Shown: positions 1-6,903, numbered from the stretch's first letter. The stretch is DNA of 12,587 nucleotides from Prevotellaceae bacterium UBA711 (GCA_002297545.1 DBLZ01000036.1:1-12587); one strand, 5' to 3'. Made by a program: numbers and translations. Notes: generated by a model from the sequence alone, not told the origin.

Positions 1-109
1 CATTATTGCGAAATAGCAAAGAAATTGCGGGAATTTATTATTGTTGCGGCGGCGGGTCAGTGCCATCATATTGGAGTGAAGTGGTTTCGTGTCTGGCGGT
101 GTTGCCTTT
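1..109 (-). repeat. Direct repeat copy 1: duplicated promoter-upstream module, cut by the window edge
   Basis: Bases 1-109 match 2408-2513 in the same orientation. The first 74 bases differ by about four substitutions and one 3-base gap, and similarity fades after about base 109. In the second copy this sequence holds the -33 TTTG box of the leucine-rich-repeat gene promoter. The matching CAAA here is at 17-20, read as TTTG on the minus strand. The -7 box would fall just outside the window on the left. I infer the upstream half of a promoter for a gene to the left, possibly a paralogue of the leucine-rich-repeat gene. Confidence 0.75.
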
Positions 110-237
110 TATTAACCATTCAGGATAGGCCGTCTTGCCCATACCTTTTTGTCGCCTTACCATTGCGGTCAGCCAAACATCATGCTCTGAATGGTTGCGC
201 ATCGGCGGGCATCGGTCCACGGCCCATTGGGCAGGAA

Positions 238-281
238 TTTCATATTCGCGAATATGCGTACACACATTCGCGAATATGAAA
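238..281. repeat. Perfect 16-bp inverted repeat with nested TTCGCGAA palindromes
   Basis: The left arm TTTCATATTCGCGAAT (238-253) is exactly complementary to 266-281, with a 12-bp spacer. The left arm is also part of a 16-bp self-palindrome, CATATTCGCGAATATG (241-256), and ATTCGCGAAT (266-275) is a palindrome too. It could fold as a hairpin or be a protein-binding site with two adjacent dyads. It lacks a T tract, so an intrinsic terminator is less likely. The function is unknown. Confidence 0.7.
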
Positions 282-327
282 AACGTATCCAAAGGTGGTG
301 ATATTCTCTATGCGTCGTCAATGACGT

Positions 328-363
328 GCGTCCCAAGAGTCAAGTGTCTGACTCTTGGGACGC
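328..363 (-). terminator. Strong hairpin 3' of the leucine-rich-repeat gene, probable terminator
   Basis: The arms GCGTCCCAAGAGTCA (328-342) and 349-363 are perfectly complementary over 15 bp with a 6-nt loop. The hairpin starts 45 nt after the stop codon of the leucine-rich-repeat gene. No clear U tract follows on the minus strand, so it may terminate transcription inefficiently or protect the 3' end of the mRNA. Confidence 0.6.
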
Positions 364-408
364 TATGTCTATATTGCTGTTGTTGTGATGTCACAGGACG
401 CCTTGATG

Positions 409-2184
409 TCAGTTAACAATGTGCGTAAACTTTTTCCAGCCTTCGGCTTGGCGATACGCCTTTTTCTTACCTTTTTTTACGTGGAGAGTGGCGTTGGAGT
501 ATGTGTCATTATCGAATTGGGTGTCGAGTTTTACATTTTGGGGATTGTCCATATCAGCAAAGATGTGTGCCAATCTGAAATTAAATAAGAACGCAGATTC
601 TCCTATATGTGATATTGACTTGGGTAATGTGATGCTTTCAAGTGAGCTGATTGCAAATGCCATATCTCCAATGGTAGTCAGGGATTGTGGCAAAATGATA
701 CCTTTCAGGTTTGAGCCTTCGAATGCGCCTTGTCTTATTTTGATTACGCCTTCCGGTATACGGATCTCGGTTCCGTTTCCATGGTAACTCACTAATTCTG
801 TGCGGTCGGTGGTGTAAATGGCACCATCAATGCATGTAAAATGCTGATTCTCTGAAGCCACTTCCATTTTTGCCAGCTCATTGCAGGAGGAGAATGCTCC
901 GTTCCCGATACAGGCTACGTCTTGTGGTATGGTGACGGATGTTAGATTACAAGATGAAAAAGCTTCCTCGCCAATATATTCGAGACTTTGAGGTAATGTC
1001 AGGTCTATCAGTCGTGGCCTTTTGCAGTATTCGAAAGCATAGTCGGCTATGCGGGTGACTATGTATTGGTTTCCGTTATATGATACATAGTTCGGGAATT
1101 TGATGTCGCTATGGACAATAGGGTTGCCGTTGCCATCAAGAATGGTACGTTTCCCATTTATGTAGGTGATTTTATCGAAGAGGTTTCTGCATCGTTTTAT
1201 CCTGTTGTCGAAAAACAGAGTGGCTGTTCTTTTCTCTCCATCTGTTAGTTGATACCCACGTTCGTCTATGATAACCATTTTGTTCATAGTAAGGTCACTG
1301 ACTATACGACATGTGTTCCATACATCATTCTCTTTGTATGCTTTTTGGGACGCTTCCGTCGTATGCAGAACAGGACTTCCTTTCAGGGCGTTTGGTGCTA
1401 TGTATGGGGGGATGCTGCTTAGGCAATGGATTCGGGCTGTACCGCAAAGGGCAAACTGGCTTATCCTTTTCAGTCCTGCGGGCAGTGTTATGCTTGTGAA
1501 ATCGTCGCGGCCTAAGTACAGGGCACCATGCTCTATCTCTGTGATGTTGTATTCTTCCCCATTGTATGTCACTGTGTCCGGTATTATCAAGTTGCCGCCG
1601 TAGTAATTGTCGCGCTTCATGACAGATGCTGTTTTCTTCGTGTCGTCCAAATAATATGCTATGCTGTCAATCTCTACAAAGTGTATTGCGTCGATGTTTT
1701 CTTCTATATGATTAAAATATTTCCACGTGTTTGCTTGGCGGTATGCTTGTGCTGTTCCTGGTTTTATGTGTATAATAGCATCGGACAAAGGTTCCGGCGC
1801 CCAACATCCTTTTGTTCCTTTTATGGATTGTGGGTCAGTGGATAGGCATATTATGTGCATCAGACTTGAGCAATTTTTGAATGCTTCGTATTCGATGTAC
1901 GTAAGTGTTTCGGGTAACGTAAGTGTTGTGAGGGCATAGAACTCCCCGAATGTTTTGTTTCCGATAGATGTTACGGTGTATGTCCTGTCATGATATTTAA
2001 TGGTGGCAGGAACTACTATGCTGTGGGCCAGTTTGTCATAGCTTTTTCTGAGTGAGGCTGTACTATCGCTTTGATTCAATTTGTATACCATATTGTCGAT
2101 AGTAGCGTAAATTTGGGCTTGCATGCCAGCGGAAGCCAGCAAAGTCGTCAGCAGCAGACAGGATTTGATGATGATGTGCTTCAT
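409..2184 (-). CDS. Secreted BspA-type leucine-rich-repeat protein
   Basis: The product is 591 aa. Residues 1-23 form a signal peptide (a basic start, a hydrophobic LLLTTLLASAG stretch, then MQAQ), so it is exported. The mature part contains leucine-rich repeats of the BspA/LRR_5 type, with units such as LTLPQSLEYIGEEAF (395-409), and similar units near 85-101, 228-246, 414-430, 474-488, 497-510 and 517-531. Three modules end in a related motif: AYRQANTWKYFNHI (147-160), KAYKENDVWNTCRI (281-294) and KAYRQAEGWKKFTHI (575-589). Proteins of this family in oral and gut Bacteroidales, such as BspA of Tannerella, bind host or bacterial surface ligands. No ligand can be predicted here. There is no C-terminal sorting domain or lipobox, so surface attachment is unclear. 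The gene is visibly more AT-rich than its neighbours, has its own promoter (2397-2427), and is flanked by direct repeats. The start is the ATG before the signal peptide. Confidence 0.9.
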   Translation of the reverse strand: MKHIIIKSCLLLTTLLASAGMQAQIYATIDNMVYKLNQSDSTASLRKSYDKLAHSIVVPATIKYHDRTYTVTSIGNKTFGEFYALTTLTLPETLTYIEYEAFKNCSSLMHIICLSTDPQSIKGTKGCWAPEPLSDAIIHIKPGTAQAYRQANTWKYFNHIEENIDAIHFVEIDSIAYYLDDTKKTASVMKRDNYYGGNLIIPDTVTYNGEEYNITEIEHGALYLGRDDFTSITLPAGLKRISQFALCGTARIHCLSSIPPYIAPNALKGSPVLHTTEASQKAYKENDVWNTCRIVSDLTMNKMVIIDERGYQLTDGEKRTATLFFDNRIKRCRNLFDKITYINGKRTILDGNGNPIVHSDIKFPNYVSYNGNQYIVTRIADYAFEYCKRPRLIDLTLPQSLEYIGEEAFSSCNLTSVTIPQDVACIGNGAFSSCNELAKMEVASENQHFTCIDGAIYTTDRTELVSYHGNGTEIRIPEGVIKIRQGAFEGSNLKGIILPQSLTTIGDMAFAISSLESITLPKSISHIGESAFLFNFRLAHIFADMDNPQNVKLDTQFDNDTYSNATLHVKKGKKKAYRQAEGWKKFTHIVN

Positions 2185-2221
2185 ACTACATATATATTAA
2201 TGTGTGAATAATCAGAGTGTG

Positions 2222-2280
2222 CCACACGTATGTGTGGGTACACGGCATCTGTTCCTCTGCAACCATGCGGGGAACAGATG
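2222..2280 (-). promoter_or_regulatory. Two adjacent hairpins in the mRNA leader of the leucine-rich-repeat gene
   Basis: CCACAC (2222-2227) pairs with GTGTGG (2232-2237) around a 4-nt loop. CATCTGTTCC (2246-2255) pairs perfectly with GGAACAGATG (2271-2280), and a smaller GCA/TGC stem can form inside its loop. They lie 38-96 nt upstream of the ATG, inside the inferred leader. A role in translation or mRNA stability is inference. I do not recognise a known riboswitch. Confidence 0.5.
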
Positions 2281-2307
2281 ATAGCATTTGTGTTAATGTT
2301 AGTTAAT

Positions 2308-2316
2308 GGGGGGGGG
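2308..2316 (-). repeat. Run of nine G (nine C in the mRNA) in the leader
   Basis: This uninterrupted tract of nine identical bases lies 124-132 bp upstream of the leucine-rich-repeat start codon, downstream of the promoter. Tracts of this length are prone to slippage during replication and underlie phase variation of surface proteins in several bacteria. Whether this one varies cannot be seen from one sequence. Confidence 0.8.
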
Positions 2317-2339
2317 TAAAAGTTCCACACCATGGGCGG

Positions 2340-2399
2340 TGCCACATTGTGGCATCGTGGAGGGTATATGGTGCAGGTTGTTAGTCATTGTGCTAACAA
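2340..2399 (-). promoter_or_regulatory. Two dyads at and just after the predicted transcription start, possible operators
   Basis: TGCCACA-T-TGTGGCA (2340-2354) is a perfect 15-bp dyad. TTGTTAG (2378-2384) pairs with CTAACAA (2393-2399) across 8 bp. The second dyad overlaps the -7 box and the expected start point near 2390, so a bound regulator could block transcription. Alternatively both fold in RNA. No regulator family is recognisable. Confidence 0.4.
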
Positions 2400-2427
2400 A
2401 GGTATAGCATTATTGCGAAATAGCAAA
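2397..2427 (-). promoter_or_regulatory. Bacteroidota-type promoter of the leucine-rich-repeat gene
   Basis: On the minus strand a -33 box TTTG (2427-2424) is followed after 19 bp by a -7 box TACCTTTG (2404-2397). This matches the Bacteroidota sigma consensus TTTG-N19-21-TAnnTTTG. The start point should be near 2390, giving a leader of about 205 nt before the ATG at 2184, which is unusually long. The -33 box lies inside the duplicated sequence 2408-2513. Confidence 0.75.
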
Positions 2428-2513
2428 GAAATTGTGGGAATTTATTGTTGTTGCGGTGGGTCAGTGCCATCATAATGGCGGGGTGCGGTCTCGCGTCAGG
2501 CGATGTTGCCTTT
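2408..2513 (-). repeat. Direct repeat copy 2: contains the -33 region of the leucine-rich-repeat promoter
   Basis: This is the same-orientation counterpart of bases 1-109, 2407 bp away. The best-conserved part is 2408-2478, covering the -33 box and upstream DNA. Beyond it, roughly a quarter of positions differ. The conservation gradient towards the promoter suggests a functional upstream element or a duplication of a gene together with its promoter. Confidence 0.75.
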
Positions 2514-2823
2514 CATGCTTGGCGGGTGAGATGCTTTCGCCCGGCTGTGTTGCGCCTCACGTCCCAGTGGGGATTTGCCCTAACACGGGCCGTGTTAGGC
2601 TCTTCGCCCGGCCGTGTGTTGTATCTTGTCTGGCCCTGTAGGATTCTGGGCCCTGCGGCTTGCGGCGCAGCAGTTTGCAGGGCTGTGTTTGGAAGACTGT
2701 GTGGTGTCGGGGGAATGAACACAGCCACAGCGCGCGCATGTCCATAAGGATTTGCGCCCGCTGTGGGTATGTGTCAGTTGCAGGTATGCCGTGTCTTGTT
2801 GCCCGGCAGCTCCTTGCCGCTCC
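2514..2823. other. GC-rich, highly structured intergenic spacer without a supported gene
   Basis: This stretch lies between the aminopeptidase stop codon and the repeat and promoter upstream of the leucine-rich-repeat gene. It holds several inverted repeats: CCTAACACGG-G-CCGTGTTAGG (2579-2599), GCCCTGC/GCAGGGC (2650-2656 and 2677-2683), GGCTGTGTT/AACACAGCC (2681-2689 and 2718-2726), a 40-bp hairpin (2726-2765), and CGGCA/TGCCG (2804-2819). A motif CGCCCGGC followed by GTGT occurs twice, near 2539 and 2607. Open frames exist, but they encode arginine- and proline-rich peptides without recognisable features. The spacer may be a 3' untranslated region, a structured RNA, or degenerate DNA. Confidence 0.55.
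2726..2765 (-). terminator. Large imperfect hairpin downstream of the aminopeptidase gene, candidate terminator
   Basis: CACAGCG (2726-2732) pairs with CGCTGTG (2759-2765), then GCGCA (2734-2738) with TGCGC (2753-2757), then TCC with GGA around an ATAA loop (2744-2747). The only interruptions are one 1x1 and one 2x2 internal loop. It begins 58 nt after the aminopeptidase stop codon. No U tract follows, so transcript protection is an alternative role. Confidence 0.45.
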
Positions 2824-4224
2824 CTACTCTTCCTCCATGAACATGGGGTCCCATGCGGGCAGCAGGATGGGTTTCTGTTCCATCAACTTCATTAGCTTCT
2901 TGGGCATGTACTTCTTGTTCACCACTACGCGGAACATGTATTCATTGAACCATTCGTTGGTCATGATGAGGTGACCATTGTGGCCGTGTCCGGCGCCCCA
3001 CGAGTTTTCCACCTTCCACTTGACTGGGTTGCCCTTGTCGTCCAGGTCCACGGCCATGAGGGTCATGGCGTGTGATGAGCCGGAGTCGCGGGTTTGGATG
3101 CGCTGTTTCTTGTTCATGCCGAAGGTGGTGCCCAGCAGGGAACCGTAGTCCCATGCCTGGATGTCGAGGATGCCCTTCTTGCTGTCCAGGAATTTGCCCA
3201 CATCGCATGAGAAGTACATCTGCGTGGAGTCCTGAAGCGAGGCTATGGCAATGGGTGCAAGGTCCTTGATGTCCAAGTTGAGGTAAAGCCAGTTGTGCCC
3301 GTCGTGCATGTGGCGGTCCATGTCTATCTCGTATACTTTGTTATATGGGCGGGAGGGATCGTTCATCAGCATGACATAGTCGTTCTGCAGGTCTCCGGCC
3401 TCGGCGCAGTATTCGCGATAGAACTTCATGGGCGTGTATTTCTTCAGTTCCGACAGCAACTTGCCATTGCTATCGCGGGGAGCCCACATGAACTCCTGTA
3501 CGGGTTCGCCGTAGGCCAGCACCAGCATGTGGTAGACATCCTTCATCTGTTCCATCTTGTAGGCCTGGAGTTGGGCCTCGCTCTTGCCTGCCCGGGCCTG
3601 TTCGCGCAGGTTGATGGCTATCTCGCGCAATTTGCGTTTGAGGTGTCCGCAGAACTCGCTGGTATTGTTGCTTGCCCAGGTCTCGGGTTGCACCTCGGAG
3701 GGCACCAGGCCGTATTTGCACACGAGGTCGGCCACGCCGGTATATGTGCCGCCGTCCGACAGGGGATTCTGCATCAGCCATTGCACCTTCTGGCTGTCCA
3801 GGTCCTCGGTGCGGGTGTCTATGATGCCCTGCAGGAAGAGGTTGGACTTTTCCAGCTGGTCGTAGAAGAACAGGTAGACGTGGCTGAAACTGAAGTTGCT
3901 GATGCCCATCTTCTTCATGGCCTTGTTGCGCAGGACATTCAGCCCGGTGAACATCCAGCAGCGTCCGCTGCTCTGTTGGTCCGTGATGCCTGAGTTGCGT
4001 ATGTCCACGGAGAAGTAGGTGTTCTTGCCCGTGGTGTTCACCTCGGGGCGTTGTGCCATCTTGCGAAAGCTGCCGGTGCTGACTATGCCTTGGCGGGCAC
4101 GGTCGGCCGAGTTGCCCGTATAGGCCTGTCTCAGTCCGGAGAGCACCTCGGGTGTGATGTTTTCCTGCCCGTATGCTGCCAGAGCCATGGTACCGACAGC
4201 CAGCAGGGATAGTATCTTCTTCAT
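2824..4224 (-). CDS. pepC: Secreted C1B-family cysteine peptidase (aminopeptidase C / bleomycin hydrolase type)
   Basis: The product is 466 aa. A signal peptide (MKKILSLLAVGTMALAAYG, residues 1-19) exports it, unlike the cytosolic PepC of Firmicutes. The papain-type active site is complete: Q83 for the oxyanion hole, C89 in SSGRCWMF (85-92), H385 in SSHAM (383-387), and N407 in ENSWG (406-410). The order and long spacing between Cys and His are typical of the bleomycin hydrolase/PepC branch, which trims amino acids from peptide N-termini as a hexameric barrel. The length fits this family (about 450-470). I expect a periplasmic peptidase that processes imported peptides. The gene begins 21 bp after the stop of the GH84 gene and is probably co-transcribed with it. 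The gene symbol reflects the family and is not a proven orthologue. Confidence 0.93.
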   Translation of the reverse strand: MKKILSLLAVGTMALAAYGQENITPEVLSGLRQAYTGNSADRARQGIVSTGSFRKMAQRPEVNTTGKNTYFSVDIRNSGITDQQSSGRCWMFTGLNVLRNKAMKKMGISNFSFSHVYLFFYDQLEKSNLFLQGIIDTRTEDLDSQKVQWLMQNPLSDGGTYTGVADLVCKYGLVPSEVQPETWASNNTSEFCGHLKRKLREIAINLREQARAGKSEAQLQAYKMEQMKDVYHMLVLAYGEPVQEFMWAPRDSNGKLLSELKKYTPMKFYREYCAEAGDLQNDYVMLMNDPSRPYNKVYEIDMDRHMHDGHNWLYLNLDIKDLAPIAIASLQDSTQMYFSCDVGKFLDSKKGILDIQAWDYGSLLGTTFGMNKKQRIQTRDSGSSHAMTLMAVDLDDKGNPVKWKVENSWGAGHGHNGHLIMTNEWFNEYMFRVVVNKKYMPKKLMKLMEQKPILLPAWDPMFMEEE

Positions 4225-4245
4225 GTTGTGATATGGATAAGAGGG

Positions 4246-6477
4246 TTATTTTACTTTTTCTATCTCGAAGACAAAGGCGCCCGTGCCGCCATTGTCGAGG
4301 CGGTTTCCGCTACGTTGCCAGTAGCCCTTGCCTGCGCTGCCTGCGTTCTGGATGCTCCACTTGCCCTCCTGTTTGACCAAGAGATAGGTATGCCACTGGG
4401 CATCGAATGGATTGCGGTCCTTGTTGAACCAGAAGGCTCCAGTCTCGTTGATATAGCGTCCGTCCTGCTTGTTGTATATCTTGTAGCGTCCTGTCTTGGC
4501 GTTCTGTTCTATCACCCACTGCTGTCGCTGGGGGTTGATGACATCGCGTTCGGCCTGGAACACGGGGAAGTCTCCCACGCGGTCGGCTCCGGCCTGGGCG
4601 TTGGTCAGGTATTCGCCATTGACCTTGATGAAGTATTCACCGTCTTCGATGGCCTGCACGGGGAAGTACTCCATGCCGTAGGACGTATGCCCCTTCTTGT
4701 ACAGCTTTACGAGAGTGGCTATGTTTTCGTTTATCCATGGTGTGATGACGTCACCGCTCACCACGGGCTTGGCCTTTACGATGGAGCCCTCGTAGTTGCG
4801 GCTGATGATGGCCTTCTGCTGCTGCTCCAGCTGCAACTGTGCGCGGTAGTGACCGATGAAGGCCACGGAGTCGCGGTTGTGCAGGTCCAGGGCCATGTTT
4901 GTGCACATCTGGCCACGCTGTCCCAGCAGGCGCATGCTCTGTACCCAGGGTTTTATCTCTTCCAGCATCTCGGGATGGTTCACTTCGTCGGCCAGCAGGT
5001 TGTCTGCCGCCCACACCAACTGTTGGAAACTTTCTGCCAGTGTCTCCACCGTTTCGGCGCTGAAGGCGGGGCTTTCACCCTCGCGGCGAAGACCGTGCCC
5101 GGTGGGGCCCAGGTCCACGTTGTTCTCGCAGAAGATGCGGAAGGCGTAGGCACAGGTGGGCATCAGTGCCGTCATGGCACGCTCCCAGGAGGCCACGGAG
5201 TTGTAGGCCGGCATGTTCCACGTGTAGTCCGCTATGCTGTAGAGACTCACTTTGGAGGCCTCGGCATATTCCATGGGGTTGGAGCAGAAACCGCTCACCA
5301 TGTCGTTGATGTTAAGTCCGTTGCCGTATGTCTTGCCCATTAGCAGGCGGCTCTGACAGTAGTCGTTCACGGGATAGTTGAGCCAGATGTATGCCTTGCG
5401 TTTTATCTGGTCGTTGATCCACTGCATGTCGTTCTCCTCTATCATGTCCACCACGCTGTTGCCGGTCCACATGATGCGCACCTCGGGATACATCTTGGTG
5501 CCAAGGGTATTCAGGTAGTCGCCGTGGCTCCACCCCTTGTTGTACTGCGATGGGCACATGATCAGAGGTTCCACGTCCTTGTGCTTGCGCACGAATTCAT
5601 CAGTCAGGTAGTTCAGCAGGCCGGCCTGCTTGTCGCCGCGGGCTCCCTCGCCCCACACGTCGTCGAAGAACACGGCAAAGGAGCGTATGCCCAGGCCGTA
5701 CATCAGTTCCAGTTTCTTGACCACGTTCACCGAGTCCTCCAGACACCATTTGATGTCGCCGGCCGGATGGATGGCCCACACGAACTTCACCTTGTTGCGG
5801 TGTGCGGCATCCACCAGTTCCTTCACACGTGCGGCCTCCTCCGTGGGATAAGGCTCGCGCCAGCGGGCACGGTGATAGGGGTCGTCCTTGGGACCGAAGA
5901 CGTAGGTGTTCATCTTGTACTGACCGTAGAAGTCGAACTGGCGCAGGCGGTCCTGATGACTCCAGGGGTTGCCGTAGAAGCCCTCGATGACGCCGCGGTC
6001 CGTAACGCTGGGATAGTCGGTCACTTCGCACTGCATCACGTTCTGCTGCTCCAAAATCTGCAACAGGGTCTGCACGCCGTAGAAGGTACCGCTGCCGTCT
6101 CTGCCGGCCACCACCACCTCGTCCGGAGTCACCTTCAGGTAGTAGCCTTCGGCCCGCTGCGGAATCAATTTCTTGTATTTGGCCACAGACTTGTCCCCGG
6201 CCTCGCCTATTATCAAGGCCTTGGCGCCAATCGGTGCGAACTTCTTGGCATCCACTTTGCTGCTGACGCCCACAATGTTCTGCTTCCTGTTGGCGATGAG
6301 CAACTGCATGGCCTCGTTGTCGGCACGGTCTGCTCCAACGATATAGAACTTGGTGGCCTTGGGAAATGCCTCCTCTCCCCACGTGATCTGTTGGGGCAGT
6401 GGAGAGATGGTCACCGTTTGGCTGCCTGCTGTCAGCGCGGCCAGGCAAGACAAAAGTAGAGTGAATAGTTTTCTCAT
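4246..6477 (-). CDS. Secreted GH84 beta-N-acetylglucosaminidase (O-GlcNAcase-like)
   Basis: The product is 743 aa. Residues 1 to about 19 form a signal peptide. An N-terminal GH20b-like alpha/beta domain (about 20-155) precedes the catalytic TIM barrel. GH84 hallmarks are visible: GFYG (166-169), K197 in FGPKDD, and the catalytic acid pair D272-D273 in FFDDVWGEG (270-278). Sugar-binding positions are also present, W365, N367 and D372 in IWLNYPVND and N400 in FCSNP. The enzyme removes terminal beta-linked GlcNAc by substrate-assisted catalysis. A helical region follows (about 440-590). The last 130 residues hold three similar segments about 45 residues apart (613-626, 664-677, 706-720, with QQW at 652-654), suggesting a beta-trefoil-like carbohydrate-binding domain. 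The overall length is close to the Bacteroides thetaiotaomicron GH84 enzyme. Natural substrates are probably host or bacterial glycans in the periplasm or at the surface. Confidence 0.95.
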   Translation of the reverse strand: MRKLFTLLLSCLAALTAGSQTVTISPLPQQITWGEEAFPKATKFYIVGADRADNEAMQLLIANRKQNIVGVSSKVDAKKFAPIGAKALIIGEAGDKSVAKYKKLIPQRAEGYYLKVTPDEVVVAGRDGSGTFYGVQTLLQILEQQNVMQCEVTDYPSVTDRGVIEGFYGNPWSHQDRLRQFDFYGQYKMNTYVFGPKDDPYHRARWREPYPTEEAARVKELVDAAHRNKVKFVWAIHPAGDIKWCLEDSVNVVKKLELMYGLGIRSFAVFFDDVWGEGARGDKQAGLLNYLTDEFVRKHKDVEPLIMCPSQYNKGWSHGDYLNTLGTKMYPEVRIMWTGNSVVDMIEENDMQWINDQIKRKAYIWLNYPVNDYCQSRLLMGKTYGNGLNINDMVSGFCSNPMEYAEASKVSLYSIADYTWNMPAYNSVASWERAMTALMPTCAYAFRIFCENNVDLGPTGHGLRREGESPAFSAETVETLAESFQQLVWAADNLLADEVNHPEMLEEIKPWVQSMRLLGQRGQMCTNMALDLHNRDSVAFIGHYRAQLQLEQQQKAIISRNYEGSIVKAKPVVSGDVITPWINENIATLVKLYKKGHTSYGMEYFPVQAIEDGEYFIKVNGEYLTNAQAGADRVGDFPVFQAERDVINPQRQQWVIEQNAKTGRYKIYNKQDGRYINETGAFWFNKDRNPFDAQWHTYLLVKQEGKWSIQNAGSAGKGYWQRSGNRLDNGGTGAFVFEIEKVK

Positions 6478-6523
6478 AATGGATTAAGGTGTTTAGGTAT
6501 GTGTCGTTCAATCATGTGTAGCA

Positions 6524-6531
6524 CAAAGATA
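6524..6531 (-). promoter_or_regulatory. -7 promoter box for the GH84-aminopeptidase operon
   Basis: TATCTTTG on the minus strand fits the Bacteroidota -7 consensus TAnnTTTG. The start point would be near 6517, leaving a leader of about 40 nt before the ATG at 6477. No TTTG is present at the expected -33 distance, so the promoter may be weak or need an activator. Confidence 0.55.
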
Positions 6532-6874
6532 CGGATAAATTTGCGATATTCCTACGCTATGCGGAATAAAGGCGAAAATTTTTCGTCATAAGGGTCACAG
6601 GGGCCTTTCTTGTCGCTCTCCGTGCCTGGCGTGGCCATGCAGGGCCTTTCTCCTTGCGGTGTCATAATCAAGGCCTTGTGTGGCATGTGCTTCCATGTAG
6701 GCATGTGTTGATTAAAAAATCCCGTTTTCATCGAAGAATAAACCGGTTTGTATATCCGGATAAACCGGAATATGCTGCCGAATGAACCGGTTTTTTCGCC
6801 CCTCGTGCCGTGGGGAGAGGGGGCTTGCTTCACGGTACGAGGGGACGTGTCCCGTTTCCGCCGTGCTGACATTA

Positions 6875-6903
6875 GCAGGGCACACTGTTTCGGTGTGCCC
6901 TGC
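6875..6903. repeat. Perfect 11-bp inverted repeat (hairpin)
   Basis: GCAGGGCACAC (6875-6885) pairs with 6893-6903 across a 7-nt loop. It lies downstream of the main terminator of the CoA-transferase gene. It may act as a second terminator or as an RNA-stability element, but no T tract is seen on either side. Confidence 0.55.

Larger units (their letters stand above)
110..408. other. Intergenic region with several inverted repeats, no gene seen
   Basis: This stretch separates the end of the leucine-rich-repeat gene from repeat copy 1. It holds a 9-bp inverted repeat with a long loop (114-122 AACCATTCA, 188-196), a 16-bp perfect inverted repeat (238-281) and a 15-bp terminator-like hairpin (328-363). 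A small dyad, TGTGA-TG-TCACA, lies at 384-395. Short open frames cross it on both strands, but none has recognisable protein features. Confidence 0.6.

Noticed and set aside
38..292. 84-codon open frames on both strands near the left end
   Set aside because: They run through the repeat copy and the inverted repeat, have no features, and the corresponding frame is not kept in the second repeat copy because of substitutions and a gap.
384..395. CRP-like dyad TGTGA-TG-TCACA downstream of the leucine-rich-repeat gene
   Set aside because: The spacer is 2 bp instead of the 6 bp of a CRP site, and it lies at a gene end, so chance is the simpler explanation.
1..2513. The two repeat copies as ends of a composite transposon
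   Set aside because: They encode no transposase, have no terminal inverted repeats, and are in the same orientation, with one copy sitting on a promoter.
2513..2728. 71-codon open frame on the minus strand in the GC-rich spacer
   Set aside because: The peptide is rich in Arg, Pro and Thr and is explained by the hairpin-rich DNA. No family is recognisable.
4228..5343. Long open frame of 371 codons on the plus strand opposite the GH84 gene
   Set aside because: It is antisense to a gene with clear GH84 motifs, rich in His, Val and Gly, and without domain features. GC-rich third positions in the real gene create such frames.
5524..6459. Open frame of 311 codons on the plus strand opposite the GH84 gene
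   Set aside because: It is an antisense shadow of the N-terminal half of the GH84 gene, with no recognisable motif.
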